Assembly: GCA_963781785.1 (NCBI GenBank)
Contig: CAWAHD010000002.1
Span: forward strand, 4,154,001 to 4,218,000
Origin: CAWAHD01 sp963781785
GTDB taxonomy: Bacteria; Planctomycetota; Planctomycetia; Isosphaerales; Isosphaeraceae
DNA: 64,000 bases
Reading direction: 5' to 3'
The notes below the pieces were generated by a model that worked only from the letters and a program-made list of their open reading frames with translations, made no database searches and was not told the DNA's origin. This document shows positions 1 through 9,160 of this stretch, in pieces; within the stretch, counting starts at the first letter, position 1, and each line of letters starts with the position of its first letter. The translations under genes were made by a program, and so were the position numbers.

Positions 1-2
1 GC

Positions 3-1499
3 AGAAAAATCGTTCGTCGGGCCGGCCTCGCAATTTCACTCTTGGTTCTCGCCGGGTTGGTTCTCTTGATCAAGCCAGGTTATTTGTGGGTGAGCGCCTG
101 GCTTCACGACCGGCCAGTGGCCGACCGGCTACTTCCCGGCCATGTGGATGACGCCAGCCGGCTCAATCAGACCCGCGTGACCGAGGTCTGGCCAATACCG
201 ACCGAGCCTGCTGCCGCGGAAGCCGCACTGCAGAAGCTGCTCGAACGGGCCCGTTCTCAAGGATTGAAAGTCGCCATCGGCGGCGCGCGGCACAGCATGG
301 GCGGCCATACAATCTATCCCGATGGAATCGTGCTCGACATGCTGCCGTTCGATCGGATGGAGCTCAAGGACAACGAGCGGATTCTCCACGTTGGGGCCGG
401 AGCACGCTGGTCTCGCATCATTCCCTATCTCGATGCCCGCGCTCTGTCGGTCAGTGTGATGCAGGCAAGCAACGATTTCAGCGTGGGAGGTTCGCTCAGC
501 GTCAATTGCCACGGCTGGCAGCATGATCACCAGCCGATTTCATCCACCGTGGAATCGTTTCGCGTGATGAAGGCCGATGGTTCGGTCGTTCGGTGCAGCC
601 GGGAAGAGAATGCCGAGCTGTTTTCACTGGTTCTCGGCGGCTACGGCCTCTTCGGAGTGATTCTGGACGCTGACCTTCGGATCGTGCCCAACGAGCGATA
701 TCACCCCGAGACGGAGGTGATCTCGGCCGACCACTACGTCACGCGGTTCATGGAGAAAGTGCGCGGTCGGCCGGACGTCGGTATGGTCTACGGGCGGTTG
801 TCGATCGTGCCCGGCGAGCAGACGTTCCTGCGCGAGGCCATCCTGACTGTGTTCAGACGGTCTCCCTGCAAACGTGAGGAGCTCCCGTCCCTGGCGGCTT
901 CCGGGCTGGGCGCGCTACGACGTGCGGTCTATCGCGCTCAGATCGACAGTCCCGCGGGCAAGGAGATCCGCTGGCAGGCGGAAAAGACGCTGGGCGAGCA
1001 GATCGCCAGCCAGTACGTCTCTCGCAACCAGTTGCTCAACGAAGCGGTCGCGGCCTACCAGGAACAGAACGCCGATCGCACCGACATCTTGCACGAGTAT
1101 TTCATTCCCTCTGAGAACATGTCGTCCTTCCTGCAAGAGGCCCGCACAATCATCCCCAGATATCAGCTCGATCTCCTGAACTTGACCGTTCGAAATATTC
1201 TCGAAGATAAAGATACGTTTTTGCGTTATGCGGATCGGGAAATGTTCTCTCTCGTCATGCTGTTCAATCAGCCGCGCACGCCGGACGCCGAATGCCGCAT
1301 GGAAACTGCGACTCGAGCATTGAATGAGGCCGCCATCAACTGCCAGGGCCGCTATTACCTGACTTACCGGCTGCATGCGACCAGGGAGCAAATGGTGAGG
1401 GCCTATCCGCAAGCGCCGGCCTTCTTCGAACGCAAACGGCATGATGATCCCGGCGAGATCTTTCAGAATCAGTTTTACCTGAAGTATGGCCGGCCTTGA
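3..1499 (+). CDS. FAD-binding oxidoreductase, membrane-anchored, 5' end outside window
   Basis: FAD/FMN-dependent dehydrogenase or oxidase of the FAD_binding_4 (VAO/PCMH fold) type. The PP-loop GGARHSMGGH lies about 80 residues after the TTG at 42; its histidine is where such enzymes often attach FAD covalently. The second half of the FAD domain is visible around SVGGSLSVNCHG and GGYGLFGVILDADLRIVP. The frame stays open leftwards to base 3 and reads RKIVRRAG before a hydrophobic stretch, so the true start is upstream and the N-terminus is a positively charged signal anchor; the TTG at 42 would cut this anchor in half. Substrate unknown; lactone or alcohol oxidases are the nearest well-known relatives. 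Family call firm, substrate not. Confidence 0.85.
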   Translation, partial: RKIVRRAGLAISLLVLAGLVLLIKPGYLWVSAWLHDRPVADRLLPGHVDDASRLNQTRVTEVWPIPTEPAAAEAALQKLLERARSQGLKVAIGGARHSMGGHTIYPDGIVLDMLPFDRMELKDNERILHVGAGARWSRIIPYLDARALSVSVMQASNDFSVGGSLSVNCHGWQHDHQPISSTVESFRVMKADGSVVRCSREENAELFSLVLGGYGLFGVILDADLRIVPNERYHPETEVISADHYVTRFMEKVRGRPDVGMVYGRLSIVPGEQTFLREAILTVFRRSPCKREELPSLAASGLGALRRAVYRAQIDSPAGKEIRWQAEKTLGEQIASQYVSRNQLLNEAVAAYQEQNADRTDILHEYFIPSENMSSFLQEARTIIPRYQLDLLNLTVRNILEDKDTFLRYADREMFSLVMLFNQPRTPDAECRMETATRALNEAAINCQGRYYLTYRLHATREQMVRAYPQAPAFFERKRHDDPGEIFQNQFYLKYGRP

Positions 1500-1568
1500 G
1501 CCATCATGGCTGGACCTCCTGAGCCAGAGGTCGTTCGCTGGGCTCATCGGGGATGAGAGGGCTTACGC

Positions 1569-1904
1569 ATGAGGAAGATCAACGATCAGGTCCTTGCCAA
1601 GCGGATGCTTCAGATTCGTGGGGAGGGCGGATACCGAGTTGGCATGTTCTTGCGCTTCAATGCCGGGAAATACATCCTGTACGTTGTGATTTTCATTGTT
1701 GCTCTCGCTTCACTCGCGGCCGTGGGTATGTGGATCGGGTTCTCTCTGATGCTCGGTTTATTCCTTGGCTCATTGCTGCGCAATCTCGGCTGGATCCGAG
1801 CGAGCCGCCGGAACTGGCCGTTCACGATGAGGGTGATCAACTGGAACCTTGTCGACCAACTTGCGGCAAAAAAGCCGCCGGCTGACGCGCCAAGCGCGCC
1901 CTGA
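1569..1904 (+). CDS. Small membrane protein, unknown function
   Basis: 111 residues. A charged N-terminus is followed by two closely spaced hydrophobic segments (about residues 34-53 and 55-70) and a basic then Pro/Ala-rich tail (KKPPADAPSAP). ATG 1569 has a purine-rich GAGAGGG about 10 bases upstream. It lies 69 bp behind the FAD oxidoreductase in the same direction, so the two are probably co-transcribed; the topology suggests a membrane partner, but no family is recognised. The 200 bases that follow hold an open frame with a CPDC motif that is not convincing as a gene. Confidence 0.6.
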   Translation: MRKINDQVLAKRMLQIRGEGGYRVGMFLRFNAGKYILYVVIFIVALASLAAVGMWIGFSLMLGLFLGSLLRNLGWIRASRRNWPFTMRVINWNLVDQLAAKKPPADAPSAP

Positions 1905-2105
1905 TGCCCGATTCCTTCCACCTGCTTGGCTTGGACCATACCCTTGCACCTGCCGCTGCGCCGGCCGGGATGTTCGCTTGACCGACGTGAACGGCGAAGA
2001 CGTGTGCGACGTCCTCTACGCGGGTCTCAAAAAAAGAATTCGTGAGGGATGTCCCGACTGCCGGCACTACTCTGAGGAAACCGACGACTGGGGAGAATGG
2101 CACGA

Positions 2106-2465
2106 ATGGCAGGCAGCTCGTCCGGCAGTGTGGATCGCCAGGTTCATCGTCTATTCAACCTGGGTGTGGTTGGGACCATGACCGATGCGCAGCTTCTGGA
2201 CTGGTTCGTGTCACGGCGCGATGACGCCGCGGAGGCGGCTTTCGAGGAGTTGATGATCCGTCACGGTCCAATGGTTTTCCGCGTCTGTCGGAGCGTGCTC
2301 CGCGACACGCACGACGCGGAGGACGCGTTCCAGGCTGCCTTCCTCGTACTGGCACATCGGGCGCGGGCGATTCGACGGCAGGGGTCGGTTGCAAGCTGGC
2401 TGTTCGGCGTGGCACACCGGGTTGCCTCGCGCCAGGAGCCGGGCCGCTCATCGTCGCGCCCTTGA
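2106..2465 (+). pseudogene. ECF sigma factor, N-terminal part (region 2), frameshifted
   Basis: Sigma-70 region 2 of an ECF factor: residues DAQLLDWFVSRRDDAAEAAF then HGPMVFRVCRSVLRDTHDAEDAFQAAFLVL, the core-binding and -10 recognition helices. ATG 2106 is preferred because GGGGAG ends 11 bases upstream; ATG 2097 is too close to it. The frame fails after FGVAHRVASR at about 2427-2434. The sigma sequence continues one frame over (2434-2575: ARSRAAHRRALDERV then DEIDRLPERLR) and then a third frame (next entry). Adding one GC to TCGCGCC at 2427-2433 would restore the reading frame. One gene originally; either decayed or a sequence error. Confidence 0.8.
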
Positions 2466-4912
2466 CGAGCGCGTTGCGGAACAAACCCCCGAGGCCTACG
2501 TCCAGGCAGAGGAGTGCGATGACTGGTCGGTCCTTCACGACGAAATCGACCGCCTGCCTGAGCGGCTGCGCGCCCTTAACGCTCTGTTACCTGGAAGGTC
2601 TGACGTATGAGGCAGCGGCGCACCAGCTCAAGCTGTCGGAAGGGATGATCCGCGGTCGGTTGGTACGGGCGCGGGAACGACTGCGCCGCCGGCTTGCACT
2701 TCGTGGGGTGACCGTCCCGGCAGCTCTGTTTGTCGCTGGCTCGGCCGTTCAGACGCAGGCAGCCATTCCCACGCCGCTGGTCCATTCCACCATTCGTATC
2801 GCGCTCGGGTTGATGGCGGGCAACACGGCCGCCGTGCTGGCGCGGGGAGTCTTGAATTCCATGCTGCTGAATCGGCTCAAGGTTTTAACGGTTCTCGTAC
2901 TCCTGGGCATCGGGACCGGCTACTGGGTCTGGCACGCCTTCGCCGCGGCGGTCGACGACGAGGGCCCGGCCGTGGCAAGGCAAGTCGCCGGCAGGACACC
3001 TGCTGCGTCTGTATCGGCGCCAAAATCCCAGACCAAAGCACTGACGTTCCCTTATCGCATGACCGGCTCGGTGCGGGTCGAGGGGACTGGCGAGCCGATC
3101 TCGGGCGCCAAGGTGCAAATCATCATGGGTAATGTCGTCCTGCGACGGGGGAACGAGAAAGTCGTCGAGACCGGCGCCGACGGCCGGTTCTCTCTGGAAA
3201 TCCCTACCGGCAGTGTTCGAGTCTGGCTCATCGATCCTCCGCCTGGTTATGTGGCTTCGAGCAGAAAAGAGGTGATGGAAGAGCTGGCCGTGGGCCCGGA
3301 TCAGCCGGTTATCCACCGGGAATATCACGTTCGAAAGGGTACCATCTGGAACCTGGCCCTCTCTCGCGGCGCGGATCAGAAGCCGTTTTCCGGGTTCGTG
3401 ACTGGGAGCATGGTCCGGGAATTGTTTCAGGCTCAGGCCGACAATCGCGGCCGAGCGCAACTGACGCTTCCCGTCCAAGGTGGCAACATCGCTCTCCGAG
3501 TGTTCGAGTTGTCTCCGATGACGGCTGCGCTTCAGACAGGCTCTCTCGAATTGAGCCTCAACTGCGAGCCGAACTTCCGGCCGGATGTTCTGAAGCAGAT
3601 CTTGCGACTGGAAGGGAAGGAACGCCGCTTCCATTTGATCGATGCCAATGGGAAGTCGGCCACGCTGCACGTACCAGATCCGATCGAGCCCGTGAACGAC
3701 AAAGGAACGCTGGTGATCCGCGTCAGGATACCGTACCGCGATTCCAAGGATTTCGGCGCAGTGACGGGTCAAGTCGTCGACAATGAAGAACGGCCGATCG
3801 CCGGCGCCCGCGTGGCGGTGTCGTCGATGGGGCGACGTGAAACGAGCGACCTTCCCAACAGCACGACTACCGACGCTCAGGGACGCTACTGGCTGCGCGA
3901 CATCCCGCGCCGGGCGATTGACGGCAAGCCGCTGGCGTTGCGGATCATCGCGACGAAGAAAGACTATGCGGGCGTCGAGTCGCCTGTTCTGAGCCTGAAA
4001 GACGGGGAGCGGGCAAACCCCCAGATCATCGATCCGATCCGGCTGGTCCCCGGTGTGGCGGTGAGCGGCATTGTGGTTGACCATCACGGCAAACCTCTGG
4101 CCGGGGCCGAGGTCCAGTCCAACCAGGTCTCTGTCTACCCGGGCCAGTCGGGCGCTATTCAGTCAATCCGGACCGATGACCAAGGACGATTCACGATCCG
4201 CGGTCTTCACCGAGGCGTGACGAACCTCTTCGTGACGAAGGGCACCATGTTCAAGAGTTGGATCTATCTTGCAGATGGCTCACTCGAGGAACCCCGTTTC
4301 CAGCTCCCGGAGCGTCGACCTGAATTCGATGTCAATCCTGCACTTCTGCGCACACCTGCTCCCAAGCCGCCTGCCCCGGGTCAATCTGCCCCGGAGTGGG
4401 ACGTGGGCCCATGGTCCGACGGCCGAGCCCGCAAGCTCGCCGATCATCGAGGTAAGGTCGTCGTGCTCTATTTCTGGGGGATGGTTTTCTGGGAGAGCGT
4501 CAGCGAGCTAGAGGCTCTGGGCAAGCTCGCTACCGAGTTCGAGCTGCGCGGCGTTGAGTTCCTGGCGATTCATAACGCTGAGCCCGACGCGGAATATGTC
4601 CAGAAACAAGCGCAAAAGGCGCTCGCATTCAAGAATGCTTCGCTCGTATTCGCACTGGATCAATCCAGAATCGTCGGCCACGCCCGGGGCAAAACGGCAG
4701 ATCGCTACGGCGTCAGCAGAGGTCCGGCTGTGATCTTGATCGACCGCGCGGGCAAAATCGCCTTCCGCAGCGACACCGTAACCGGCGACCGCAACGTGAC
4801 AGCCCTGTTCCACCAGATGGCCGCCGATCCCAAGACGATCACCGAGACGAAGGCCAACGAAATCGTTGAGCGGACGCTGGCCGACGAGATCGAAAAGGTC
4901 CTGAAACAGTAA
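2462..4912 (+). CDS. ECF sigma factor region 4 fused to membrane helix, carboxypeptidase-regulatory repeats and thioredoxin-fold domain
   Basis: Real coding starts near 2568 with LTLCYLEGLTYEAAAHQLKL, the region-4 helix-turn-helix that reads the -35 element; the first 35 residues of this open frame are out-of-frame sigma sequence. Next come a single membrane helix (LKVLTVLVLLGIGTGYWVW), at least three carboxypeptidase-regulatory-like beta domains (for example VRVEGTGEPISGAKV, VVDNEERPIAGARV, VVDHHGKPLAGAEV) and an AhpC/thioredoxin-like domain from about residue 640. In that domain the usual CxxC is replaced by WGMVFW, so it cannot do dithiol chemistry. Long C-terminal extensions are known for planctomycete ECF factors; the tail may sense envelope state and hold the sigma domain at the membrane (inference). 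A GC insertion in the CGCGCC tract at 2568-2574 joins it to the upstream frame. Confidence 0.8.
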   Translation: MTSALRNKPPRPTSRQRSAMTGRSFTTKSTACLSGCAPLTLCYLEGLTYEAAAHQLKLSEGMIRGRLVRARERLRRRLALRGVTVPAALFVAGSAVQTQAAIPTPLVHSTIRIALGLMAGNTAAVLARGVLNSMLLNRLKVLTVLVLLGIGTGYWVWHAFAAAVDDEGPAVARQVAGRTPAASVSAPKSQTKALTFPYRMTGSVRVEGTGEPISGAKVQIIMGNVVLRRGNEKVVETGADGRFSLEIPTGSVRVWLIDPPPGYVASSRKEVMEELAVGPDQPVIHREYHVRKGTIWNLALSRGADQKPFSGFVTGSMVRELFQAQADNRGRAQLTLPVQGGNIALRVFELSPMTAALQTGSLELSLNCEPNFRPDVLKQILRLEGKERRFHLIDANGKSATLHVPDPIEPVNDKGTLVIRVRIPYRDSKDFGAVTGQVVDNEERPIAGARVAVSSMGRRETSDLPNSTTTDAQGRYWLRDIPRRAIDGKPLALRIIATKKDYAGVESPVLSLKDGERANPQIIDPIRLVPGVAVSGIVVDHHGKPLAGAEVQSNQVSVYPGQSGAIQSIRTDDQGRFTIRGLHRGVTNLFVTKGTMFKSWIYLADGSLEEPRFQLPERRPEFDVNPALLRTPAPKPPAPGQSAPEWDVGPWSDGRARKLADHRGKVVVLYFWGMVFWESVSELEALGKLATEFELRGVEFLAIHNAEPDAEYVQKQAQKALAFKNASLVFALDQSRIVGHARGKTADRYGVSRGPAVILIDRAGKIAFRSDTVTGDRNVTALFHQMAADPKTITETKANEIVERTLADEIEKVLKQ

Positions 4913-5260
4913 AGACCGAATGGTTCTGTCACGACGTCCGTCAACGGCTCTTCGCCATCCAGGCATGCCGTCGATGCAGAATACGGCACATCTTTTGCTC
5001 ACTGAAAGGCACCCGTTGAATCGGGTCGATCCCACTGCGCGAATCGACCGAATTTCCCAGTTTATCAACTCGTGGGATTTGGGCGTGAAACTCGGAGTTC
5101 AAACCCTGTACTCTTCGGCTGGAAACCGTTTCGTGCAGATGGCTCCGAGGCGCAGTCACCGTGAACGGTTGTTGAGTGGCCGCGTTGGACGCGGCCGTTC
5201 AAGGGAAGAGATCGTGTTTGGGTGCCGACAGAGGATCAAGTCATTAAGGAGCATTCAATC
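4913..5260. other. Intergenic region, no gene seen; 5' leader of the next gene
   Basis: Short open frames on both strands here show no protein-like composition. The region ends with AAGGAGC ten bases before the ATG at 5261 and contains one strong hairpin (listed separately), so it most likely holds the promoter and untranslated leader of the secreted protein gene. No clear -35/-10 pair was identified. Confidence 0.4.
5178..5196 (+). promoter_or_regulatory. Perfect 8-bp hairpin in the leader of the secreted-protein gene
   Basis: GGCCGCGT, a TGG loop, then ACGCGGCC. It lies 65 bp before the ATG at 5261 and has no T tract after it, so it is not a classic intrinsic terminator. It may affect mRNA stability or be a factor-binding site; function not known. 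Confidence 0.35.
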
Positions 5261-5935
5261 ATGCGGCGCATCCTGGGACTGTGTGTGATACTGGCCCTTT
5301 CGACTGCCCCCGCGTATGCCTGGCAGGAACCCGCGGTGAGTACTCCGGTTCCCAACATCCATGCATCTGGGGCAACGGGGGTAACAAATTCGGCGTCCAA
5401 TGTGCTTCAAGGGACGACGACGGCTCCGGCCACGACCACCATGACAAGTCAAGGAACCATGGTGGCGACTCAGCCCGGTGCAGCGATCGCGACTCCGACG
5501 GGGACGCCGACCTACTACTATTATCGGACTGGTCTCTTCGGCAGAAGGATTCGGATGGTGCCGGCAAACTCGTACACGGTGACCTCCGCCCCGGTTTACA
5601 CGGCTCCGGCGCCGACATACTACGCGCCCGTGCGACGAGTCTGGCCGTTCGGTCTCTTTCAGCGCCGGTTCAACCAGAACGTGACTCCATACACAACCAC
5701 AACCTACTACACAACACCGGGCTACTACACGACGGGCTATTATGGCCCGATCGCGTCCACCAATACGGTCCCGGCACCCGGTATGCCCTCGACGGCTACC
5801 CCCGCGAGCACCGCGGCTCCCATCTATACCACAACGACGTATGACGTCCCGACGGGTACGCCAGCGCCAGCGGTTACGGTCCCCAATAGCGGGGCGTTGC
5901 CTCCGGTCATTCCCAATCGGATCAGCCCGAAGTAG
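5261..5935 (+). CDS. Exported low-complexity Thr/Pro/Tyr-rich protein
   Basis: 224 residues. A clean signal peptide (MRRILGLCVILALSTAPAYA) is followed by a mature protein with runs such as TYYYY, TTTTYYTTPGYYTTGYYG and Thr/Ala/Pro spacers. No conserved domain is visible; a basic patch RTGLFGRRIRM and a similar VWPFGLFQRRF recur about 60 residues apart, suggesting an ancient internal duplication. ATG 5261 is chosen because it starts the signal peptide and has AAGGAGC ten bases ahead. Tyr/Thr-rich secreted proteins are common in planctomycetes and could be surface or matrix components (inference). Confidence 0.75.
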   Translation: MRRILGLCVILALSTAPAYAWQEPAVSTPVPNIHASGATGVTNSASNVLQGTTTAPATTTMTSQGTMVATQPGAAIATPTGTPTYYYYRTGLFGRRIRMVPANSYTVTSAPVYTAPAPTYYAPVRRVWPFGLFQRRFNQNVTPYTTTTYYTTPGYYTTGYYGPIASTNTVPAPGMPSTATPASTAAPIYTTTTYDVPTGTPAPAVTVPNSGALPPVIPNRISPK

Positions 5936-6089
5936 GTGACCGACGCGCCGGGAGGCTCGGTGAGCCAAATCATTCGTGAGCGGATCGCTCAGTCTGATTT
6001 GGACGAGCCGAGCCAGCCCAGGGACCTTCTGTCTGAGTCTCAGCTCTCAACCGATCCCAGCGATTCCGGCGGATTTTGAGCGCCCGAGC

Positions 6090-6371
6090 TCAAACCGCCG
6101 GTGTGGAGTTCTCCAGCCTTGAGTTAGTCTCGGGGACGATCGACAGCGTCAGCCCCATCAAATCTTCGTGCAAGTCGCGGACCTGGCCGTCTTCCCACGT
6201 CTTCTTCATCCGCTCGGTGTGATCGACCGTCGCCGCGGCGTTGCGCTCGATCTGCTGGCGTTGAAATGCCGGCTGCGCCGGCCGGCGCTGCCGCCGCCGG
6301 CATTCCCCTTCGCGCGTCAAGAGACCCTGGCCCACGAGCGGCGTCGGCCACTGCGTGAGCTCGTCGTTCAT
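6090..6371 (-). pseudogene. Internal fragment of a cytochrome P450
   Basis: 93 codons. The stretch GLLTREGE..RRQRRPAQPAFQRQ, then VDHTERMKKTWEDGQVRD, then LMGLTLSIVPET matches the B'-C/D helix region of class-I bacterial P450s (usually GLLTSEGExHRRQRRLxxPAFH). The I-helix AGxxT, ExxR and the heme-cysteine loop are all absent, and the roughly 60 residues that normally precede this region are replaced by MNDELTQWPTPL. It cannot bind heme. Its ATG overlaps the stop of the ABM gene (ATGA), so it may still be translated by coupling. Confidence 0.75.
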
Positions 6372-6658
6372 GAGATTAAAGGGGCGTACAGCTCTGGCGC
6401 ACGGCTTTCGATGATGGGAAAAAGGCCTCCCTTGGCGTACTGCTCGAAGTGAGGCGCGGCGCGATGGGCGTCGAGCGCGGCCTGGTCGTCATATTGCTCG
6501 TACAGGAAGAACTGCCGTGGGTTACTGAGCGATCGGTGCGCCACGTACATCCGGCAACCCGGTTCGGCGCGGGTGTGCTCGGTCAGCCTGGCGAATAATG
6601 CGATGGCCTCATTTTCGTGCCCTGGCTTGATGACGTAGGTGACGGCGACGCAGATCAT
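6368..6658 (-). CDS. ABM-domain monooxygenase-like protein
   Basis: 96 residues, the usual length for antibiotic-biosynthesis-monooxygenase/quinol-monooxygenase (YgiN-like) proteins. It opens VAVTYVIKPGHENEAIALFARLTEHTRAEPGCRMYVAHRS and contains the family's FFLYEQYDDQAALDAHRAAPHF signature. These small ferredoxin-like dimers oxidise quinols or detoxify aromatic metabolites without a cofactor. The gene is followed, with a 4-base ATGA overlap, by a P450 fragment. It is divergent from the PLP enzyme at 6824, with a shared 165-bp promoter region. Confidence 0.85.
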   Translation of the reverse strand: MICVAVTYVIKPGHENEAIALFARLTEHTRAEPGCRMYVAHRSLSNPRQFFLYEQYDDQAALDAHRAAPHFEQYAKGGLFPIIESRAPELYAPLIS

Positions 6659-6823
6659 CGAAACCTCCAGCCTCGATTCCCGGAGAGATCCCAGTTAGAT
6701 TCAAGGAAACCATAATCGACCACGGTGCGACAACGCCAGCTCGAGCTCCTGATCCCTGCATCCGAATTCCGGTATCCGAAATCCAAAACATGGGGCCGGC
6801 GCGCTGCGCCCGGGAGAGTCTCC

Positions 6824-8104
6824 ATGAGCCGATCCACAGAACCCGCGCCTGGATTAACCGTGGCAACGACCGACGAGATACGCGGCGAGTTCCCGGCACT
6901 GGAGCGCATGGCGGGCAGTGATCGGGTTGCTTATTTCGATGGGCCGGGGGGCACCCAGGTTCCCCGCTCGGTGGTCGAGGCGATGGCCGATTACCTGTTG
7001 CGCCACAATGCGAACACCCACTGGACATTTCCGACCAGCACCGAGACTGATCGGGCGATCCATCAGGCACGATTAGCTCTGGCCGATTTTCTCAACGCCT
7101 CGCCGGATGAAATCACGTTCGGCCTCAATATGACCACGCTGACGTTCCACCTGGCAAGAGCCCTGGGGCGTCGTCTCGGGCCGGGGGATGCCATCGTGGT
7201 CACCGAGCTGGACCACCACGCCAACATCGACCCCTGGCGCGATCTGGAACGCGAGCGAGGCGTCACCATCCTTCAGGTTCCCATGATCCCCGAAACCGGC
7301 GAGCTCGATTGGAACGCCCTGGACCAGTGCCTTACCGACCACCGCACCAGGCTGCTCGCGATCGGGGCGGCTTCCAACGCGCTGGGAACGATCAACGACG
7401 TTGCGCGTGCAGTCGCGATGGCGCGGGAGGCGGGAGCCGTGTCATTTGTCGATGCCGTGCATTTCGCGCCCCATCAGCTTGTCGACGTCCAGAGATGGGG
7501 CTGCGACTTCCTGGCTTGCTCGACGTACAAATTCTACGGGCCGCACCTCGGCGTGCTTTATGGCAGGCGAGAACAGCTTGAGTCGCTGGAGGTTCCCAAG
7601 CTCCAGCCTGCGCCCGAGACGGTGCCAGAACGTCTGGAATCCGGGACGCAGAACCACGAGGGGATCGTCGGCGCGGCGGCTGCCGTCGATTTTCTCGGTT
7701 CCCTCGCACGAGAGACGGACCGTACGAGATCGGCAACCCGGCGCGCGCGGCTGCTCGCCGTCTTCGACATGCTTCACCAGCGGGGCGCCGCTCTCTTTGA
7801 GCAGCTCTGGGAAGGCCTGAGCCGGATCGAGGGTGTCCGGCTGTTCGGGCCCCCGCCTGCGGCGCCGCGCACCGCGACGCTTGCCTTCACGGTCAAGAAC
7901 CTGCCAAGCGAGGAAGTCGCCCGGCGGCTCGCTGTCCGGGGCATCTTTGCTTCTCACGGCGACTTTTACGCCCAGACCGTGACCCGGAGACTTGGCCTGG
8001 CCGACCAGGGACTGGTCCGGGTTGGCTGTGCCTGCTACACAACCGGCGACGAGGCCGCGAGAGTTGTCGACGGGATGCGCTCGATTGCGCGGGGGGGCGA
8101 GTAG
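6824..8104 (+). CDS. Cysteine desulfurase-like PLP enzyme (class V aminotransferase fold)
   Basis: 426 residues from ATG 6824, which has GGGAGAG 7 bases upstream; an open frame back to 6725 has no protein-like content. Fold type I PLP enzyme of the cysteine desulfurase-like subgroup (TIGR01976 type). Visible motifs: YFDGPGGTQVP near the N-terminus, ELDHHANIDPW (His stacking on PLP), FVDAVHFAPHQLVDV (Asp to the pyridine nitrogen), and the Schiff-base lysine in STYKFYGPHLGVLYG. Unlike NifS/IscS, no clear catalytic cysteine loop is seen, so sulfur transfer is not assured. No Fe-S assembly genes are near. Confidence 0.85.
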   Translation: MSRSTEPAPGLTVATTDEIRGEFPALERMAGSDRVAYFDGPGGTQVPRSVVEAMADYLLRHNANTHWTFPTSTETDRAIHQARLALADFLNASPDEITFGLNMTTLTFHLARALGRRLGPGDAIVVTELDHHANIDPWRDLERERGVTILQVPMIPETGELDWNALDQCLTDHRTRLLAIGAASNALGTINDVARAVAMAREAGAVSFVDAVHFAPHQLVDVQRWGCDFLACSTYKFYGPHLGVLYGRREQLESLEVPKLQPAPETVPERLESGTQNHEGIVGAAAAVDFLGSLARETDRTRSATRRARLLAVFDMLHQRGAALFEQLWEGLSRIEGVRLFGPPPAAPRTATLAFTVKNLPSEEVARRLAVRGIFASHGDFYAQTVTRRLGLADQGLVRVGCACYTTGDEAARVVDGMRSIARGGE

Positions 8105-8128
8105 AATTCCCCGCCGGGCTGGGCGCGG

Positions 8129-9160
8129 CTACTTCGCAAACTCGGCATGAGGGTGTGTCGTGTAGAAGTGATGATGCCGGTTCGGGTCGTGGAAGCGGTA
8201 GAGGGGCACTGTTCCGGGCTTCGGGTCGCGATAGACGTAGCATGCGATGCCTCGGGGCCGATAGCCAAGCTTGCCGGAAGCTTCGCCGGTCGGCGAGGTC
8301 GTGTAGAGGTCGTCGCGGCCGGTGTGCCATCGATAAAGCGGGATCGCATCAGCCACAGGATGGTCAAAGACATGGCAGGCGATGCCGTCGCTGACGGAAT
8401 TGGGGCGGTCGGGTGCTCCCGCGGCTGTCGTGTAGAAATGAGAGCCATTCCTGGGATGGAGCCAGCGGTAAAAGGGGACGGTTCCCGGCTGCGGCTCGGC
8501 AAAGACATGCCCGGCGACTCCTTCGAGCCGGAATCGCGTCACGTCGAAATGCAGGACCACCTCCGGCGCCGCATAATCAATGCCGCAGAAGATGCCGTAT
8601 TCCTTGAACACGGTGACGCGCTTCGTGATCTCGTCATTCAAGCGCTGGTTGAGGCGAGACGCCCGGCCGCTGGCGATCTGGGTCACCAGCTCGTCGAAGT
8701 ATTGGCCCAGGAACCGAGCGACGACTCCGGAAAACCCGTCGAGCTCCCGTTTCTTGACCTCATCGATTTCGATCCGGAACCGGGGCGCACCGTCCAACCC
8801 CGGCTCGATGTTGACCTTTGCCTTGACATCGAAGCGAAATCTCCGCCAGCCTTCCGGCGTCTGCGGACTGCGGCCGGCCCACTCCGACAAAGGACCGGTC
8901 ACGGGAGGATGGAACTCACCTTCGATCTGGCAGGCGACCAGGAAGCGGCGAGTCCGCGGCTCGATCGCGGTCAGCCGGTACGAGTGGACGGTACCGCGAT
9001 ACCGCCCGGCTTTCTCGAATCGACACGGCGGCAGCTTCTCGACGACTCCGTCGAGGAAGTCTTTGCCGAGCTTCACCTGAGCGCCGGCCTCGACCCGTCC
9101 GTGCGCGAGCACCGACCAGCCGAGGACACCGAGAAAGATCGAATGCCTCCATCCTGGCAT
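8129..9160 (-). CDS. Exported protein with three C-terminal DUF5648-type repeats
   Basis: 343 residues from the ATG at 9160, chosen because it begins a signal peptide (PGWRHSIFLGVLGWSVLAHG). The N-terminal two thirds resemble planctomycete secreted proteins of unknown role. The C-terminus carries three about 45-residue repeats built as PLYRWxxxxxxxHFYTT: GTVPFYRWLHPRNGSHFYTT, AIPLYRWHTGRDDLYTT and GTVPLYRFHDPNRHHHFYTT. Such repeats occur in secreted hydrolases and adhesins and may bind carbohydrate (family knowledge, not shown here). It converges on the PLP enzyme gene with 24 bp between stops. Confidence 0.75.
   Translation of the reverse strand: MPGWRHSIFLGVLGWSVLAHGRVEAGAQVKLGKDFLDGVVEKLPPCRFEKAGRYRGTVHSYRLTAIEPRTRRFLVACQIEGEFHPPVTGPLSEWAGRSPQTPEGWRRFRFDVKAKVNIEPGLDGAPRFRIEIDEVKKRELDGFSGVVARFLGQYFDELVTQIASGRASRLNQRLNDEITKRVTVFKEYGIFCGIDYAAPEVVLHFDVTRFRLEGVAGHVFAEPQPGTVPFYRWLHPRNGSHFYTTAAGAPDRPNSVSDGIACHVFDHPVADAIPLYRWHTGRDDLYTTSPTGEASGKLGYRPRGIACYVYRDPKPGTVPLYRFHDPNRHHHFYTTHPHAEFAK

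Noticed and set aside
1849..2181. Plus-strand frame with CTCRC and CPDC motifs between the small membrane protein and the sigma factor
   Set aside because: Overlaps both neighbours in other frames, no ribosome-binding site, and no family recognised. Kept only as a remark.
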